This document shows positions 22,383 to 31,229 of a stretch of 32,492 nucleotides of DNA, piece by piece; position 1 is the first letter of the stretch, and every line of letters begins with the position of its first letter. Origin of the DNA: JBGSYN01 sp041750975. GTDB taxonomy: Bacteria > Pseudomonadota > Alphaproteobacteria > Geminicoccales > Geminicoccaceae. The notes beneath the pieces are model-generated. The model searched no databases, was not told where the DNA came from, and saw nothing but the letters and a program-made list of their open reading frames with translations. The position numbers and the translations under genes were made by a program. The stretch lies in NCBI GenBank assembly GCA_041750975.1, contig JBGSYN010000261.1, positions 1 through 32,492 of the forward strand, in the 5' to 3' direction.

Positions 22383-24721
22383 ACGTCCCGGTCAGCGGCT
22401 GGGGCATGGAAAGCGGCACGGCCCCTCGCCGCAGCGGCGAAATCACCGGTCCACGGCGTCTGCTCAGGCGGCTGGTTCAGGTCGTCGCCGAACCCATCAC
22501 ACCGCAGGAGCGTCTCGATCAAATCGTCAGCATGATCGCTGCCGAACTTGTCGCCGAGGTTTGTTCTCTTTATGTTCTGCGCCCCGGCGAAATTCTTGAG
22601 CTATTTGCGACACAGGGGCTCGAAAAGTCCGCCGTGCATCGGACCCGGATGCGGGTCGGCGAGGGGTTGGTGGGCACCATCGCAGCGCGGGGCCAACTGA
22701 TCAACGCCGCCGACGCGCAGAACCATCCAGCATTCGTATTCCGGCCCGAGACCGGCGAAGAAATCTATCGCTCGATGCTCGGCGTGCCGATTCTCCGTGG
22801 CGGGATGGTGGTCGGCGTCCTGACGATCCAGAACAAGGTCCGGCGCGTCTACAGCGAGGACGAGGTCGAGGCGATGCAGGTTATCGCCTCGGTGCTCGGC
22901 GAAATGGTGGTATCGGGCGGGATCATCGATCTCGAAACCTATGGCGATCTACGCCATATCGCGCCCGAATCGAGCCGGCTCTCGGGGATTAGGATCGTCG
23001 ATGGGATCGGAATCGGCCCCGCTTGGCTGCACGAACCCCAGGTTCCGATCTTGAAGCTTATCGCCGATGATCTCGATCTCGAGCGGATGCGTCTCGATCG
23101 GGCCGTAGACGCCCTGCATCGCACCCTCGACGCCATGTTGGCGCAGCGCGAACTGGGGGCCGGCGAACAACGTGATGTGCTCGAGGCTTTCCGGATGTTT
23201 GCGGGCGACAGCGGCTGGCTCAGGCGGATTCGCGAGGCCGTCGCTACCGGCCTTACGGCCGAGGCCGCGGTACGCCGCGTGCGCGAAGAGACGCGTGTGC
23301 GGATCGGTCATGCCAGCGATCCCTATCTGCGCGAACGGCTGTTCGATCTCGACGATCTCGCGGATCGTCTGTTGCGTCATCTCGCCGGGCGAACGCTGGT
23401 TCATGAGCACGCACAACTCGCCGACAACACGATCCTCGTAGCGCGGACGCTCAGTGCCGCCGATCTTCTCGAATATGGTCGAGACCGGCTCGCCGGGATC
23501 GTCCTTGAAGAGGGGTCGCGCACCGCGCATGTCACGATCGTGGCGAGGGCCATGGAGATCCCGCTGATCGGCCGGGTTGCCCATGCCATGGCGACGATCG
23601 AGACCGGCGATATCATCGCCATGGACGGGGCCCACGGTCAGATCTATGTGCGCCCGGGTGGCGACGTCATCGACGCTTTCACCAAGTCCGTCCAGGCGCA
23701 CGCAGCGAGCCGGCAAATGTTCGAATCGCTCCGCGACCTGCCGAGCGTCAGCGCCGACGGGATCGCGGTTTCGCTGCATGTCAACGGCGCGTTCCTGATC
23801 GACGTCAGCGAGATCGAGCGCCGGGGTGCCGAGGGCTGCGGCCTGTTCCGCACCGAATTCGCGTTCATGACCGGGCAGGTTCAGCCCGACACCGAGACGC
23901 AGGCGGATCATTATCGCGAGGCCTTCGAACGTGCCGCCGGCAAGTCGCTGCTGTTTCGAACGCTCGACATCGGCAGCGACAAGAAGGTGGCCTATTGGCG
24001 ACTGCCGCCCGAGGATAATCCGGCGATGGGCTGGCGGGCCATCCGCATGGCCCTGGACCTGCCGACCATGTTGCGGGTGCAACTGCGGGCCATGCTCAAG
24101 GCTGCGGCGGGCCGGAAGCTTTCCGTGATGTTCCCGATGGTCTCGCAGGTCGCCGAACTCGATCGCGCGATCGCCATATTGGAGATCGAAAAGGATCGAG
24201 CTGCGAGGCGCGGCGAACCCCTTCCGGAGCGCATCGAAATCGGCGTCATGTTCGAGGTGCCGGCACTTTACTGGCAGTTGCCGCAATTGCTACGGCGCAT
24301 CGATTTCCTGGCGATCGGCACCAACGACCTGACGCAATTCCTGTTCGCGGTCGATCGCGGCAATCCGATCGTCGGCGACCGCTTCGACGTATTGTCGCCG
24401 CCCTTGCTCTGTCTCGTTGAGGACTTGGTCGAGCGTTGCCGCGCCGCCGGTGTCCGATTGAGCGTATGCGGTGAAATGGCAGCGCAGCCACTGGAGGCGA
24501 TGGCGCTGCTCGGCTGCGGCATCCGTCACCTTTCGATGCCGCCTTCCGAGATCGGGCCGATCAAGGCCATGGTACGAAGCCTGGAGCTGGCGCCGCTCAG
24601 GCGCTACACGGCGCGGCTCGCACACCGGCCGGAAGCGAGCGTCAGGGATTGGCTGCGCGCCTATGCGATCGATCACGGCGTCATGCTCCCTGGAACCGAG
24701 TTCGAATTCTTCCAGTCCTAG
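22379..24721 (+). CDS. ptsP: Phosphoenolpyruvate-protein phosphotransferase PtsP (EI-Ntr)
   Basis: This ~780-residue enzyme I of the nitrogen PTS takes phosphate from PEP and passes it to NPr. The N-terminal GAF domain (about 35-170, SMIAAELVAEVCSLYVL to LTIQNKVRRVYSEDEVEAMQ) is the nitrogen-sensor part. The phosphocarrier histidine is in EEGSRTAHVTIVARAMEIP (His about 384). The PEP-binding barrel shows EGCGLFRTEFAFM, RTLDIGSDKK, GTNDLTQFLFAVDRGN and the catalytic region VCGEMAAQP. Start choice: GTG 22379 overlaps the upstream stop by four bases (GTGA); TTG 22358 and ATG 22406 are alternatives. None has a strong ribosome site, suggesting coupling to the upstream gene. ptsO and ptsN are not in the window. 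Confidence 0.94.
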   Translation: MNVPVSGWGMESGTAPRRSGEITGPRRLLRRLVQVVAEPITPQERLDQIVSMIAAELVAEVCSLYVLRPGEILELFATQGLEKSAVHRTRMRVGEGLVGTIAARGQLINAADAQNHPAFVFRPETGEEIYRSMLGVPILRGGMVVGVLTIQNKVRRVYSEDEVEAMQVIASVLGEMVVSGGIIDLETYGDLRHIAPESSRLSGIRIVDGIGIGPAWLHEPQVPILKLIADDLDLERMRLDRAVDALHRTLDAMLAQRELGAGEQRDVLEAFRMFAGDSGWLRRIREAVATGLTAEAAVRRVREETRVRIGHASDPYLRERLFDLDDLADRLLRHLAGRTLVHEHAQLADNTILVARTLSAADLLEYGRDRLAGIVLEEGSRTAHVTIVARAMEIPLIGRVAHAMATIETGDIIAMDGAHGQIYVRPGGDVIDAFTKSVQAHAASRQMFESLRDLPSVSADGIAVSLHVNGAFLIDVSEIERRGAEGCGLFRTEFAFMTGQVQPDTETQADHYREAFERAAGKSLLFRTLDIGSDKKVAYWRLPPEDNPAMGWRAIRMALDLPTMLRVQLRAMLKAAAGRKLSVMFPMVSQVAELDRAIAILEIEKDRAARRGEPLPERIEIGVMFEVPALYWQLPQLLRRIDFLAIGTNDLTQFLFAVDRGNPIVGDRFDVLSPPLLCLVEDLVERCRAAGVRLSVCGEMAAQPLEAMALLGCGIRHLSMPPSEIGPIKAMVRSLELAPLRRYTARLAHRPEASVRDWLRAYAIDHGVMLPGTEFEFFQS

Positions 24722-24783
24722 TCCCGCGCCGCTCAGGCAAAGGGATTTTGCCTTTTGGTCGCCATTTGGTATTCTACCTACGG

Positions 24784-25986
24784 ATGACTACCGAAGGTCG
24801 GGGGAACGCCCCCCGCACTGTTCGGCCATTGTTCGGAAGGCTCATGGCGATACGAGATAACGATCCGGACCATCAATCCGACTCTGAATCCGAGGACGCG
24901 CTTGTCTATATCGGGCGGCAGCTTCGCGAGGCGCGGCTGCAGCGCGGAGAAGATCTGCACGATGTCGCGGATCAATTGCGGATCAAGCAAGCTTATCTAG
25001 GTGCCCTCGAGGCCGGAGACCTAACCGCGATCCCGGGCCGTCCCTATGCGCTTGGCTTCTATCGCACTTATGCGAACTTTTTGGGGTTCGACGGCGAGCA
25101 GGTTGTCGCCAGCGTCAAGACCGCCGAAAGCCGGGCCTTGGCGGATCCGGAATTGCACTACCGCACGCCTATCGTCGAGAGTCACCGCCCCGGCCTGATC
25201 GCACTCGGCGCATCGCTGCTCCTCATGATCAGTGTCTATGGCGCGTGGCATACATTCGTTCAGGATCGAATACCGAGCGTGCAGAGGGTAGCGGCGCTGC
25301 CCCCGGACATCGACGATTTCGCACTCGATCTGCCGGAAGTCGAACCCGACGGCCAAACGACTGTTGGCGTCGTGACCGACAGCGGAACGTCAAGTGGAGT
25401 CGACAAGGCGCCAACCGGGGCCGATCCACGCAATCGTATCGCATCGGGCGACAGTTCTCCATCGGTTGTGCCTCAGGCGGCTGCCGAGCCTAGCCGTCCG
25501 GGCCATGAGCGACGGCCCCCATTGCTGGAGGTCGCAGGTGCGGAAAACCTTGCGATCATGTCGCGTGACGTCGAAGATGACCGGGTGGAATCGCTGGCAT
25601 CGGAAGAACCTACGGAGCCCACCGCAAGCGAACTTCTGGCGAGCCTGCGGACCGATGCGGGCGAAGATCGGTCTCGAGTATACGGCGACGCCGGAGATAA
25701 CCCGCGTGTCGTGTTGATTGCCGAGCAGCCGAGCTGGATTCAGGTTCGAAGCAAAAGCCGTGACTATGTGCGCACCCGCACCCTGGAAGCGGGAGATCGC
25801 TTTCAATTGCCCAACCGGGACGATCTGGCTCTTTGGACCGGCAATGCCGGAGGATTGACGGTCGTCGTCGACGGCAAGCCGATCGGCAGCCTCGGCAATG
25901 CCGGAGAGGTCATCCGCGATATCTCGTTGGAGCCTGAACATCTTTTGACGCGATCCCGGTCGACGACGCGTAGCGGGGGCCCTTGA
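24784..25986 (+). CDS. RodZ-like HTH and DUF4115 membrane protein
   Basis: This protein of 400 residues (380 if ATG 24844 with GGAAGG in front is used) has the RodZ layout. A cytoplasmic XRE-type helix-turn-helix (about 44-110: IGRQLREARLQRGEDLHDVA, LRIKQAYLGALEAGDLTAIP, RPYALGFYRTYANFLG) comes first. One membrane helix (about 137-158, GLIALGASLLLMISVYGAWH) follows. A long polar, low-complexity periplasmic linker leads to a C-terminal DUF4115 beta domain (about 305-390: VVLIAEQPSWIQVRSKSRDY). RodZ links MreB to the cell-wall elongation machinery in rods. Membership in the RodZ superfamily is firm; a cell-shape role here is inferred. It lies directly ahead of ispG, a common neighbour of rodZ-type genes. 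Confidence 0.85.
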   Translation: MTTEGRGNAPRTVRPLFGRLMAIRDNDPDHQSDSESEDALVYIGRQLREARLQRGEDLHDVADQLRIKQAYLGALEAGDLTAIPGRPYALGFYRTYANFLGFDGEQVVASVKTAESRALADPELHYRTPIVESHRPGLIALGASLLLMISVYGAWHTFVQDRIPSVQRVAALPPDIDDFALDLPEVEPDGQTTVGVVTDSGTSSGVDKAPTGADPRNRIASGDSSPSVVPQAAAEPSRPGHERRPPLLEVAGAENLAIMSRDVEDDRVESLASEEPTEPTASELLASLRTDAGEDRSRVYGDAGDNPRVVLIAEQPSWIQVRSKSRDYVRTRTLEAGDRFQLPNRDDLALWTGNAGGLTVVVDGKPIGSLGNAGEVIRDISLEPEHLLTRSRSTTRSGGP

Positions 25987-26046
25987 GTGTTCGGCCCAGG
26001 CGGGGCATATCGCCCTTAGAGCAGGCACAGCGAGCGGTCCTTCGAC

Positions 26047-27312
26047 ATGGTTGCGTTAAGCGAAATCCGGCGACATCGGACGATACCGGTGGCGATCGGT
26101 ACACGGCCGGGCGCCATGGTGATCATGGGTGGAGACGCACCCGTCCTGGTCCAGTCGATGACCAACACCGATACGGCGGATGTCGAGGCGACCGCACGGC
26201 AGGTGGCGGAGCTAGCGCGCGCCGGCTCGGAGATCGTCAGGGTCACGGTCAATAACGAGGCTGCGGCAAAGGCCGTGCCGCAGATCCGCGAACGCCTTGA
26301 TATTCTTGGCATCGACACACCGATCGTCGGCGATTTCCATTATAATGGACACCGTCTCTTGGCCGCGGTGCCGGAGCTCGGTCAGGCCTTGGCCAAACTC
26401 AGGATCAATCCCGGCAATGTCGGGTTCGGCGACAAGCGCGACCGGCAGTTCGAGATGATGATCGAACAAGCCTTGCTGCATGACCGCCCGATCCGGATCG
26501 GTGTCAATTGGGGCTCCTTGGATCAGGATCTGGCGGTCAGGCTGATGGATGAGAACGCGGCCCGTCCGGAGCCGCAACCAGCCGATTTCGTGCTGCGTGA
26601 AGCCCTGGTGCGCTCGGCACTCGAAAGTGCGGCCCAGGCCGAACGCATCGGTCTAGGTGCCGATCATATCGTGATCTCCGCCAAGGTCAGCCGGGCGCCG
26701 GACCTGCATGCCGTCTACCGCGAGCTGGCGCGGCGCTCGAATTATGCGCTGCACCTCGGCCTGACCGAGGCCGGCATAGGTATCAAGGGGATCACCGCGA
26801 GCACCGCCGCTCTGGCGCCGCTCCTGCTCGAGGGCATCGGCGATACCATCCGCGTTTCGCTCACGCCACGACCCGACGAGCCACGCACCCACGAGGTCCG
26901 CGTCTGCCAGGAAATGTTGCAGGCGCTGGGGATCCGCTCGTTCACGCCGCAAGTCACAGCTTGCCCTGGCTGCGGCCGGACCACGAGCACTTATTTCCAG
27001 GAGCTGGCGGATCGCATCCAGACCTATCTGCAGACTCAGATGCCGGTCTGGAAGAGCCGATATCCCGGTGTCGAGACCATGAATGTCGCCGTGATGGGCT
27101 GCATCGTCAACGGTCCGGGCGAAAGCAAACACGCCCATATCGGGATCAGCCTGCCCGGCACCGGGGAGAACCCCTCGGCCCCTGTCTTCATCGACGGCGA
27201 GAAGGCGATGACCCTGCGCGGTGCACGGATTGCAGAGGAATTCCAGGAACTGGTCGAGGTTTATGTCGAGCGCCGTTATGGCGCCAAAGCCGAACTGCCT
27301 GAGTTCGTTTGA
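26047..27312 (+). CDS. ispG: 4-hydroxy-3-methylbut-2-enyl diphosphate synthase
   Basis: This 421-residue iron-sulphur enzyme converts MEcPP to HMBPP in the MEP route to isoprenoids. The TIM-barrel part shows VLVQSMTNTDTADVEATARQ, VRVTVNNEAAAKAVPQI, GDFHYNGH and RINPGNVGF. The [4Fe-4S] domain has TACPGCGRTTSTYF and VAVMGCIVNGPGESKHAHIG, giving the three conserved Cys and the ligand Glu region. The two Cys of CPGCG and the Cys of MGCIVNGPGE are all present. Length is normal for the flavodoxin-dependent bacterial form. It precedes hisS by 16 bases, so the two are probably one transcript. Confidence 0.97.
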   Translation: MVALSEIRRHRTIPVAIGTRPGAMVIMGGDAPVLVQSMTNTDTADVEATARQVAELARAGSEIVRVTVNNEAAAKAVPQIRERLDILGIDTPIVGDFHYNGHRLLAAVPELGQALAKLRINPGNVGFGDKRDRQFEMMIEQALLHDRPIRIGVNWGSLDQDLAVRLMDENAARPEPQPADFVLREALVRSALESAAQAERIGLGADHIVISAKVSRAPDLHAVYRELARRSNYALHLGLTEAGIGIKGITASTAALAPLLLEGIGDTIRVSLTPRPDEPRTHEVRVCQEMLQALGIRSFTPQVTACPGCGRTTSTYFQELADRIQTYLQTQMPVWKSRYPGVETMNVAVMGCIVNGPGESKHAHIGISLPGTGENPSAPVFIDGEKAMTLRGARIAEEFQELVEVYVERRYGAKAELPEFV

Positions 27313-27328
27313 CGACGGTTCGAGACGA

Positions 27329-28573
27329 ATGAGCCAGATCAGGACGGTTCGGGGCACCCATGACCTTTTCGGTGACGCGATCCGGCGCCACCGTCATGTC
27401 GTCGAAACCTCGAGAGCCGTCGCCGAGCTTTACGGCTATGGCGAGATCGCGACGCCGGTATTCGAATTCACGGAAATATTCTTGCGGACGCTCGGAGAGA
27501 CATCCGATGTCGTCAACAAAGAGATGTACACCTTCGAGGACCGGGGCGGGGACAGCTTAACGCTTCGCCCCGAAAACACGGCAAGCATCGTCCGGGCGGT
27601 CGTCACGAACGGGCTCACCCAGGATCTGCCGATCAAGCTCTTCTATGCGGGGCCGATGTTCCGCTACGAACGGCCGCAAAAAGGCAGGCAGCGGCAGTTT
27701 CATCAAATCGGTGTGGAGCTGATCGGCGCTGCGGAACCGAGCGCCGACGTCGAGACTATTGCCCTGGCGGCACATATTCTGGATGCGCTCGGCCTCGCCC
27801 CGCTAGTGACCCTCGAACTCAACAGCCTGGGCGATCTCGAAAGCCGTGCGGTCTACCGCGAAACGCTCGTGGCCTATCTTAACAACCGTCGCGATGCGCT
27901 TTCGAAGGACAGCCTCGATCGGCTCGAGCGCAATCCGATGCGAATTCTCGACAGCAAGGATGAGGGCGACCGTGCCGTCGTCGAGGATGCACCTCGGCTG
28001 CACGAAAGCTTCAACGACGCCAGCCGCGACTTCTTCGCCAGGGTATGCGGCGGGCTCGAGGCGCTTGGCATCGCTCACACGCTCGACGACCGGCTCGTCA
28101 GGGGCCTCGACTACTACACGCACACGGCCTTCGAGTTCACGACCACAGCACTGGGGGCACAAGGTGCCGTGATCGCCGGCGGGCGCTACGATGGCCTCAT
28201 GGCTCAGATCGGCGGCCCGGACCGGCCCGGAATCGGATGGGCCGGCGGCATTGAGCGGTTGGCAATGTTGCTCGATGCGGCCCCGCCGGCGCCTCGCCCG
28301 ATTGCTGTTGTGCCGATCGGCGAGGCGGCCGAACGCGAGGCGATGATGCTCGGTGCCGAACTTCGTCGGGCAGGAATGCCGGTGGAACTGGCGTTCAGGG
28401 GCAAGCCTGGTCAGCGCATGAAGCGCGCCGATGGTCTGGGTGCTCGATTGGCACTGTCGCTCGGCGATGAGGAACTTGCACGCAATGTCCTGCAGTTGAG
28501 AGACCTGGACAGTGGCGAGACGACGACGATTGAACGTGCTAGTGTCGTCAGTCGGTTACGGCAACTTATCTGA
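27329..28573 (+). CDS. hisS: Histidine-tRNA ligase
   Basis: This 414-residue class II synthetase charges tRNA-His. The start at ATG 27329 gives MSQIRTVRGTHDLFGD, the usual N-terminus (RGTxDL); the frame upstream overlaps ispG and was rejected. Motif 2 is MFRYERPQKGRQRQFHQIGV (about 110-129). The histidine-specific signatures are LVRGLDYYTHTAFEF and VIAGGRYDGLM. Motif 3 is GIGWAGGIERLAMLL. The C-terminal anticodon-binding domain contains VVPIGEAAEREAMMLGAELR and GLGARLALSLGDEEL. prfA begins 6 bases after its stop, so ispG-hisS-prfA-prmC is likely one operon. Confidence 0.96.
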   Translation: MSQIRTVRGTHDLFGDAIRRHRHVVETSRAVAELYGYGEIATPVFEFTEIFLRTLGETSDVVNKEMYTFEDRGGDSLTLRPENTASIVRAVVTNGLTQDLPIKLFYAGPMFRYERPQKGRQRQFHQIGVELIGAAEPSADVETIALAAHILDALGLAPLVTLELNSLGDLESRAVYRETLVAYLNNRRDALSKDSLDRLERNPMRILDSKDEGDRAVVEDAPRLHESFNDASRDFFARVCGGLEALGIAHTLDDRLVRGLDYYTHTAFEFTTTALGAQGAVIAGGRYDGLMAQIGGPDRPGIGWAGGIERLAMLLDAAPPAPRPIAVVPIGEAAEREAMMLGAELRRAGMPVELAFRGKPGQRMKRADGLGARLALSLGDEELARNVLQLRDLDSGETTTIERASVVSRLRQLI

Positions 28574-28579
28574 TACGGA

Positions 28580-29656
28580 ATGGCGACGGAGAATCTCGAG
28601 TACAAGCTCGATGCCTTGTTGGCGCGCCGCGACGAACTGAACGCACTGATGAATGCGGGCGCCCGCGCTGATTTCAGTACGCTCGCGCGCGAATATGCTG
28701 AGCTCGAACCGATCGTCGAGGGTATCGAGACCTATCGCTCGATGCGCCGGCAGCTGGCCGAGGTCGCGGCCCTGGCCAGGGATCAGCAGGATGATCCGGA
28801 AATGCGCGAGCTGGCGATCGCTGAGCAATACGAACTCGAGCACCAGCTCCCGGATCTCGAGCGCAAGATCCAGCTCTTGCTGCTGCCGAAGGACATCGCC
28901 GACGAAAAGAGTGCGATCATCGAGATCCGGGCCGGTACCGGAGGCGATGAGGCGGCACTTTTCGCAGGCGATCTGCTGTCCATGTACCAGCGCTATGCAC
29001 AACTCCACAATTGGCGCTTCGAGATCATGTCGGCGAGCGAAACGGAGATCGGCGGCTTCAAGGAAGTGGCGGCCAGCGTCGAGGGCCGGGGCGTCTTCAG
29101 GCGGCTCAAATTCGAGGCCGGCGTGCACCGGGTGCAACGCGTTCCGGCGACCGAGACGGGGGGACGCATTCATACCTCGGCAGCGACATTGGCGGTCCTT
29201 CCCGAGGCCGAAGAGGTCGACATCGAAATCGACGATGGGGATCTCCGGATCGATGTCTATCGCGCCAGCGGAGCAGGTGGCCAGCATGTCAACCGGACCG
29301 AGAGCGCCGTTCGCGTCACGCATATGCCAAGCGGTATCGTCGTGGCGATCCAGGATGAGAAATCGCAGCACAAGAACAAGGCCAAGGCACTGAAGATCCT
29401 GCGGGCGCGGCTATTCGATCTCGAGCGACAAACGAAGGACGCAGCCCGGGCGGCCGACCGCAAAGGGCAGGTCGGCTCCGGCGATCGTTCGGAACGGATC
29501 CGCACCTACAATTTTCCGCAAGGACGGGTCACCGATCACCGGATCAATCTCACGCTCTATAAGCTCGATCAGGTGCTTTCGGGCGAATTGCTCGACGAGG
29601 TGATCGAGCCTCTGATCGCGGAAGACCAAGCCGCTCGTCTTGCCGAAATTGGCTGA
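28580..29656 (+). CDS. prfA: Peptide chain release factor 1
   Basis: This 358-residue release factor reads UAA and UAG. The PAT tripeptide anticodon sits in HRVQRVPATETGGRIHTSAA, which distinguishes RF1 from RF2 (SPF). The peptidyl-transfer GGQ motif is in ASGAGGQHVNRTESAVRVTH. DEKSQHKNKAKALKILRARL and RSERIRTYNFPQGRVTDHRI follow as in all RF1. No programmed frameshift is present, as expected for RF1. It overlaps the gene for its modifying enzyme prmC by up to 17 bases. Confidence 0.97.
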   Translation: MATENLEYKLDALLARRDELNALMNAGARADFSTLAREYAELEPIVEGIETYRSMRRQLAEVAALARDQQDDPEMRELAIAEQYELEHQLPDLERKIQLLLLPKDIADEKSAIIEIRAGTGGDEAALFAGDLLSMYQRYAQLHNWRFEIMSASETEIGGFKEVAASVEGRGVFRRLKFEAGVHRVQRVPATETGGRIHTSAATLAVLPEAEEVDIEIDDGDLRIDVYRASGAGGQHVNRTESAVRVTHMPSGIVVAIQDEKSQHKNKAKALKILRARLFDLERQTKDAARAADRKGQVGSGDRSERIRTYNFPQGRVTDHRINLTLYKLDQVLSGELLDEVIEPLIAEDQAARLAEIG

Positions 29657-30497
29657 CCATAGCTTTCGATCCGCACTGGACTTGGCTACTCGAAAACTTG
29701 CGGCAGCGGGAATCGAACGGCCGCGGAGCGAAGCCAGGCTTTTGCTGCGGCATGCGACGGGGCTGACGCCCGAAAAGCAGTTGCTGCAGGGCGACCAGGT
29801 CGTCGAGAATTGGGACAATTTTGCGGTCTCGGTCGCGCGCCGCGTCGGGCGCGAACCGATGGCGCATATCACCGGTGCCTCGGCCTTCTGGGATCTCGAT
29901 CTTCTGATCACCAGGGATGTTCTGGTACCACGTCCCGAAACCGAGACCATCATCGAGGGTGTGCTGGACCTCCTGCCGAACCGCAGCAGGAAATTGCGCA
30001 TTCTCGATATCGGCACCGGATCGGGATGTTTGCTGGTGACACTCCTGCGGCTCTATCCGAATTCACTCGGACTTGGCACCGACCGAAGTCTCGCTGCGCT
30101 TGATTGTGCCCACGCCAATTTGCGGGCCAACGGCGTCCATTGCCGGGGTCTCTTGGCCCAATGCAACTGGGCCGAGGCCGCTACTCATGGATTCAATCTG
30201 ATCGTCAGCAATCCACCCTATCTGTCCGCTGCTGATATGGCCGATCTTCAGCCTGAACTTCGTTTCGAGCCTGCTTTGGCCCTTTTGGGTGGAAGCGATG
30301 GCCTCGACGCCTATCGCCAGCTATCAAAAGCCCTGCCTCAATTGAGTTTCCATGACGCACGCGTCCTCGTGGAAGTCGGCCAAGGTCAGCATAACGCCGT
30401 GATCGACGTGTTTGGATCACACGGTCTAAAGTCCTTGTGCGCCTACCGCGATCTCGCCGATATTCCACGAGTATTGGCATTCGAGCCGATCGAATAG
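29640..30497 (+). CDS. prmC: Release factor glutamine methyltransferase
   Basis: This 285-residue SAM-dependent enzyme methylates the Gln of the GGQ motif in RF1 and RF2. An N-terminal helical domain (RKLAAAGIERPRSEARLLLR) is followed by REPMAHITGASAFWDLDLLI and VLVPRPETETIIE. The SAM site is ILDIGTGSGCLLVTLL (about 121-136). The substrate-Gln motif NPPY appears in VSNPPYLSAADM (about 191-202), then LLGGSDGLDAYRQL. The start is TTG 29640 or TTG 29649, both inside the end of prfA, so translation is coupled to that of its substrate. Directly downstream lie a convergent gene and a hairpin at 30527-30551. Confidence 0.94.
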   Translation: MPKLADHSFRSALDLATRKLAAAGIERPRSEARLLLRHATGLTPEKQLLQGDQVVENWDNFAVSVARRVGREPMAHITGASAFWDLDLLITRDVLVPRPETETIIEGVLDLLPNRSRKLRILDIGTGSGCLLVTLLRLYPNSLGLGTDRSLAALDCAHANLRANGVHCRGLLAQCNWAEAATHGFNLIVSNPPYLSAADMADLQPELRFEPALALLGGSDGLDAYRQLSKALPQLSFHDARVLVEVGQGQHNAVIDVFGSHGLKSLCAYRDLADIPRVLAFEPIE

Positions 30498-30521
30498 GCG
30501 ACTACGACTGCGTCAAGACAT

Positions 30522-30551
30522 GAAAATGGCGGCCCGGTAAGTGGGCCGCCA
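30522..30551 (-). terminator. Intrinsic terminator of the small exported-protein gene (copy A)
   Basis: TGGCGGCCC (30527-30535) and GGGCCGCCA (30543-30551) form a perfect 9-bp stem with a 7-base loop. On the minus strand the stem is followed by TTTTC, about 27 bases past the stop at 30578. On the plus strand there is no T-run, so it may only weakly stop transcription from prmC. Confidence 0.7.
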
Positions 30552-30577
30552 ACACTATTCGAAATCGTGATTATGAA

Positions 30578-30838
30578 TTACTCGACTTTGCTGATCAGGG
30601 AAAGCCAGTGTACGCCATCGCTCTGGGTATATTCGGCCGATACCTCGTCACCGGCCTTGAGTTCCTTAAGCGCATCTTGGGCCGTTGCCTGCGCGACATA
30701 GTCCTGACCGTCGATGGTCACGACCGGGCCACGGTCGCCCTCGCCGATCTCACCGATTACTCCTTTGACCTCATCAGCAAAGGCAACGCTGGAAGCCAGA
30801 AAACCCGCCAACGCGGCAGCACCGAAAAGCTTACGCAT
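30578..30838 (-). CDS. Small exported protein of a GPVVTI-motif family, copy A
   Basis: This 86-residue protein has a clear signal peptide (MRKLFGAAALAGFLASSVAFA, cleavage before DEV). The mature part is about 65 residues, rich in beta-prone and acidic residues. The core is GPVVTIDGQDYVAQATAQDA, then LKAGDEVSAEYTQSDG and a terminal WLSLISK. It is a paralogue of the gene at 31441-31704: about 36 of 64 mature residues match by eye. Short strands around Gly turns suggest a small beta barrel or OB-like periplasmic domain, as in DUF1344-type proteins. I cannot place it in that family. GAGGG lies 6 bases before the ATG, with a promoter and a terminator of its own, so it is monocistronic. Function unknown. 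Confidence 0.82.
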   Translation of the reverse strand: MRKLFGAAALAGFLASSVAFADEVKGVIGEIGEGDRGPVVTIDGQDYVAQATAQDALKELKAGDEVSAEYTQSDGVHWLSLISKVE

Positions 30839-30880
30839 GTAATTCCCTCTATTCCTTGTCCGCGCAAATCACGCTAAATG

Positions 30881-30909
30881 ATTCTAGCAGCGTTGTTTTA
30901 TGCTCGCAA
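30881..30909 (-). promoter_or_regulatory. Predicted sigma-70-type promoter of exported-protein copy A
   Basis: Read on the minus strand, TTGCGA (30904-30909) and TAGAAT (30881-30886) are 17 bases apart. This gives four of six and five of six consensus matches. A start of transcription near 30874 would leave a leader of about 35 bases carrying the GAGGG ribosome site. Confidence 0.5.
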
Positions 30910-31011
30910 GATGACATGCAGAGCCCGTTTCCTCGATAGGGTATCCACGTACTTATGAAGCTGTCACCATAGGCGAGAAAAGTTCAGCGGCGGCAAACTC
31001 AGCCGACTGAT

Positions 31012-31197
31012 TTATTGCTCCGTCGTTCCTCTGTATGTGTTGAGGAAATCCCGTGCCGTCCGTCCCTCCTCGTTTTCCCTTGGATTGTTCGGATTTATTC
31101 TCGCCGCCCGTGACCAGGTTGATCTGGAATCATCGTCCGCGAACACTACACGACTGCCTTCGGTTACTACCGCCACAGTCGTCAAGAAAGCAACCAC
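31012..31197 (-). CDS. Doubtful short ORF, hydrophilic with weak signal-like start
   Basis: The frame encodes 61 residues from a GTG at 31197. It has a moderately hydrophobic start (VAFLTTVAVVTEGSRVVFA) and then a polar part rich in Asp, Arg and Asn, ending RDFLNTYRGTTEQ. There is no convincing ribosome site and no recognised family. It is listed only because it lies between two exported-protein genes on the same strand and has a similar size. It may be chance. Confidence 0.18.
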   Translation of the reverse strand: MVAFLTTVAVVTEGSRVVFADDDSRSTWSRAARINPNNPRENEEGRTARDFLNTYRGTTEQ

Positions 31198-31229
31198 GCA
31201 GGAGACTGACTATATGGCAATTGTCTAGG

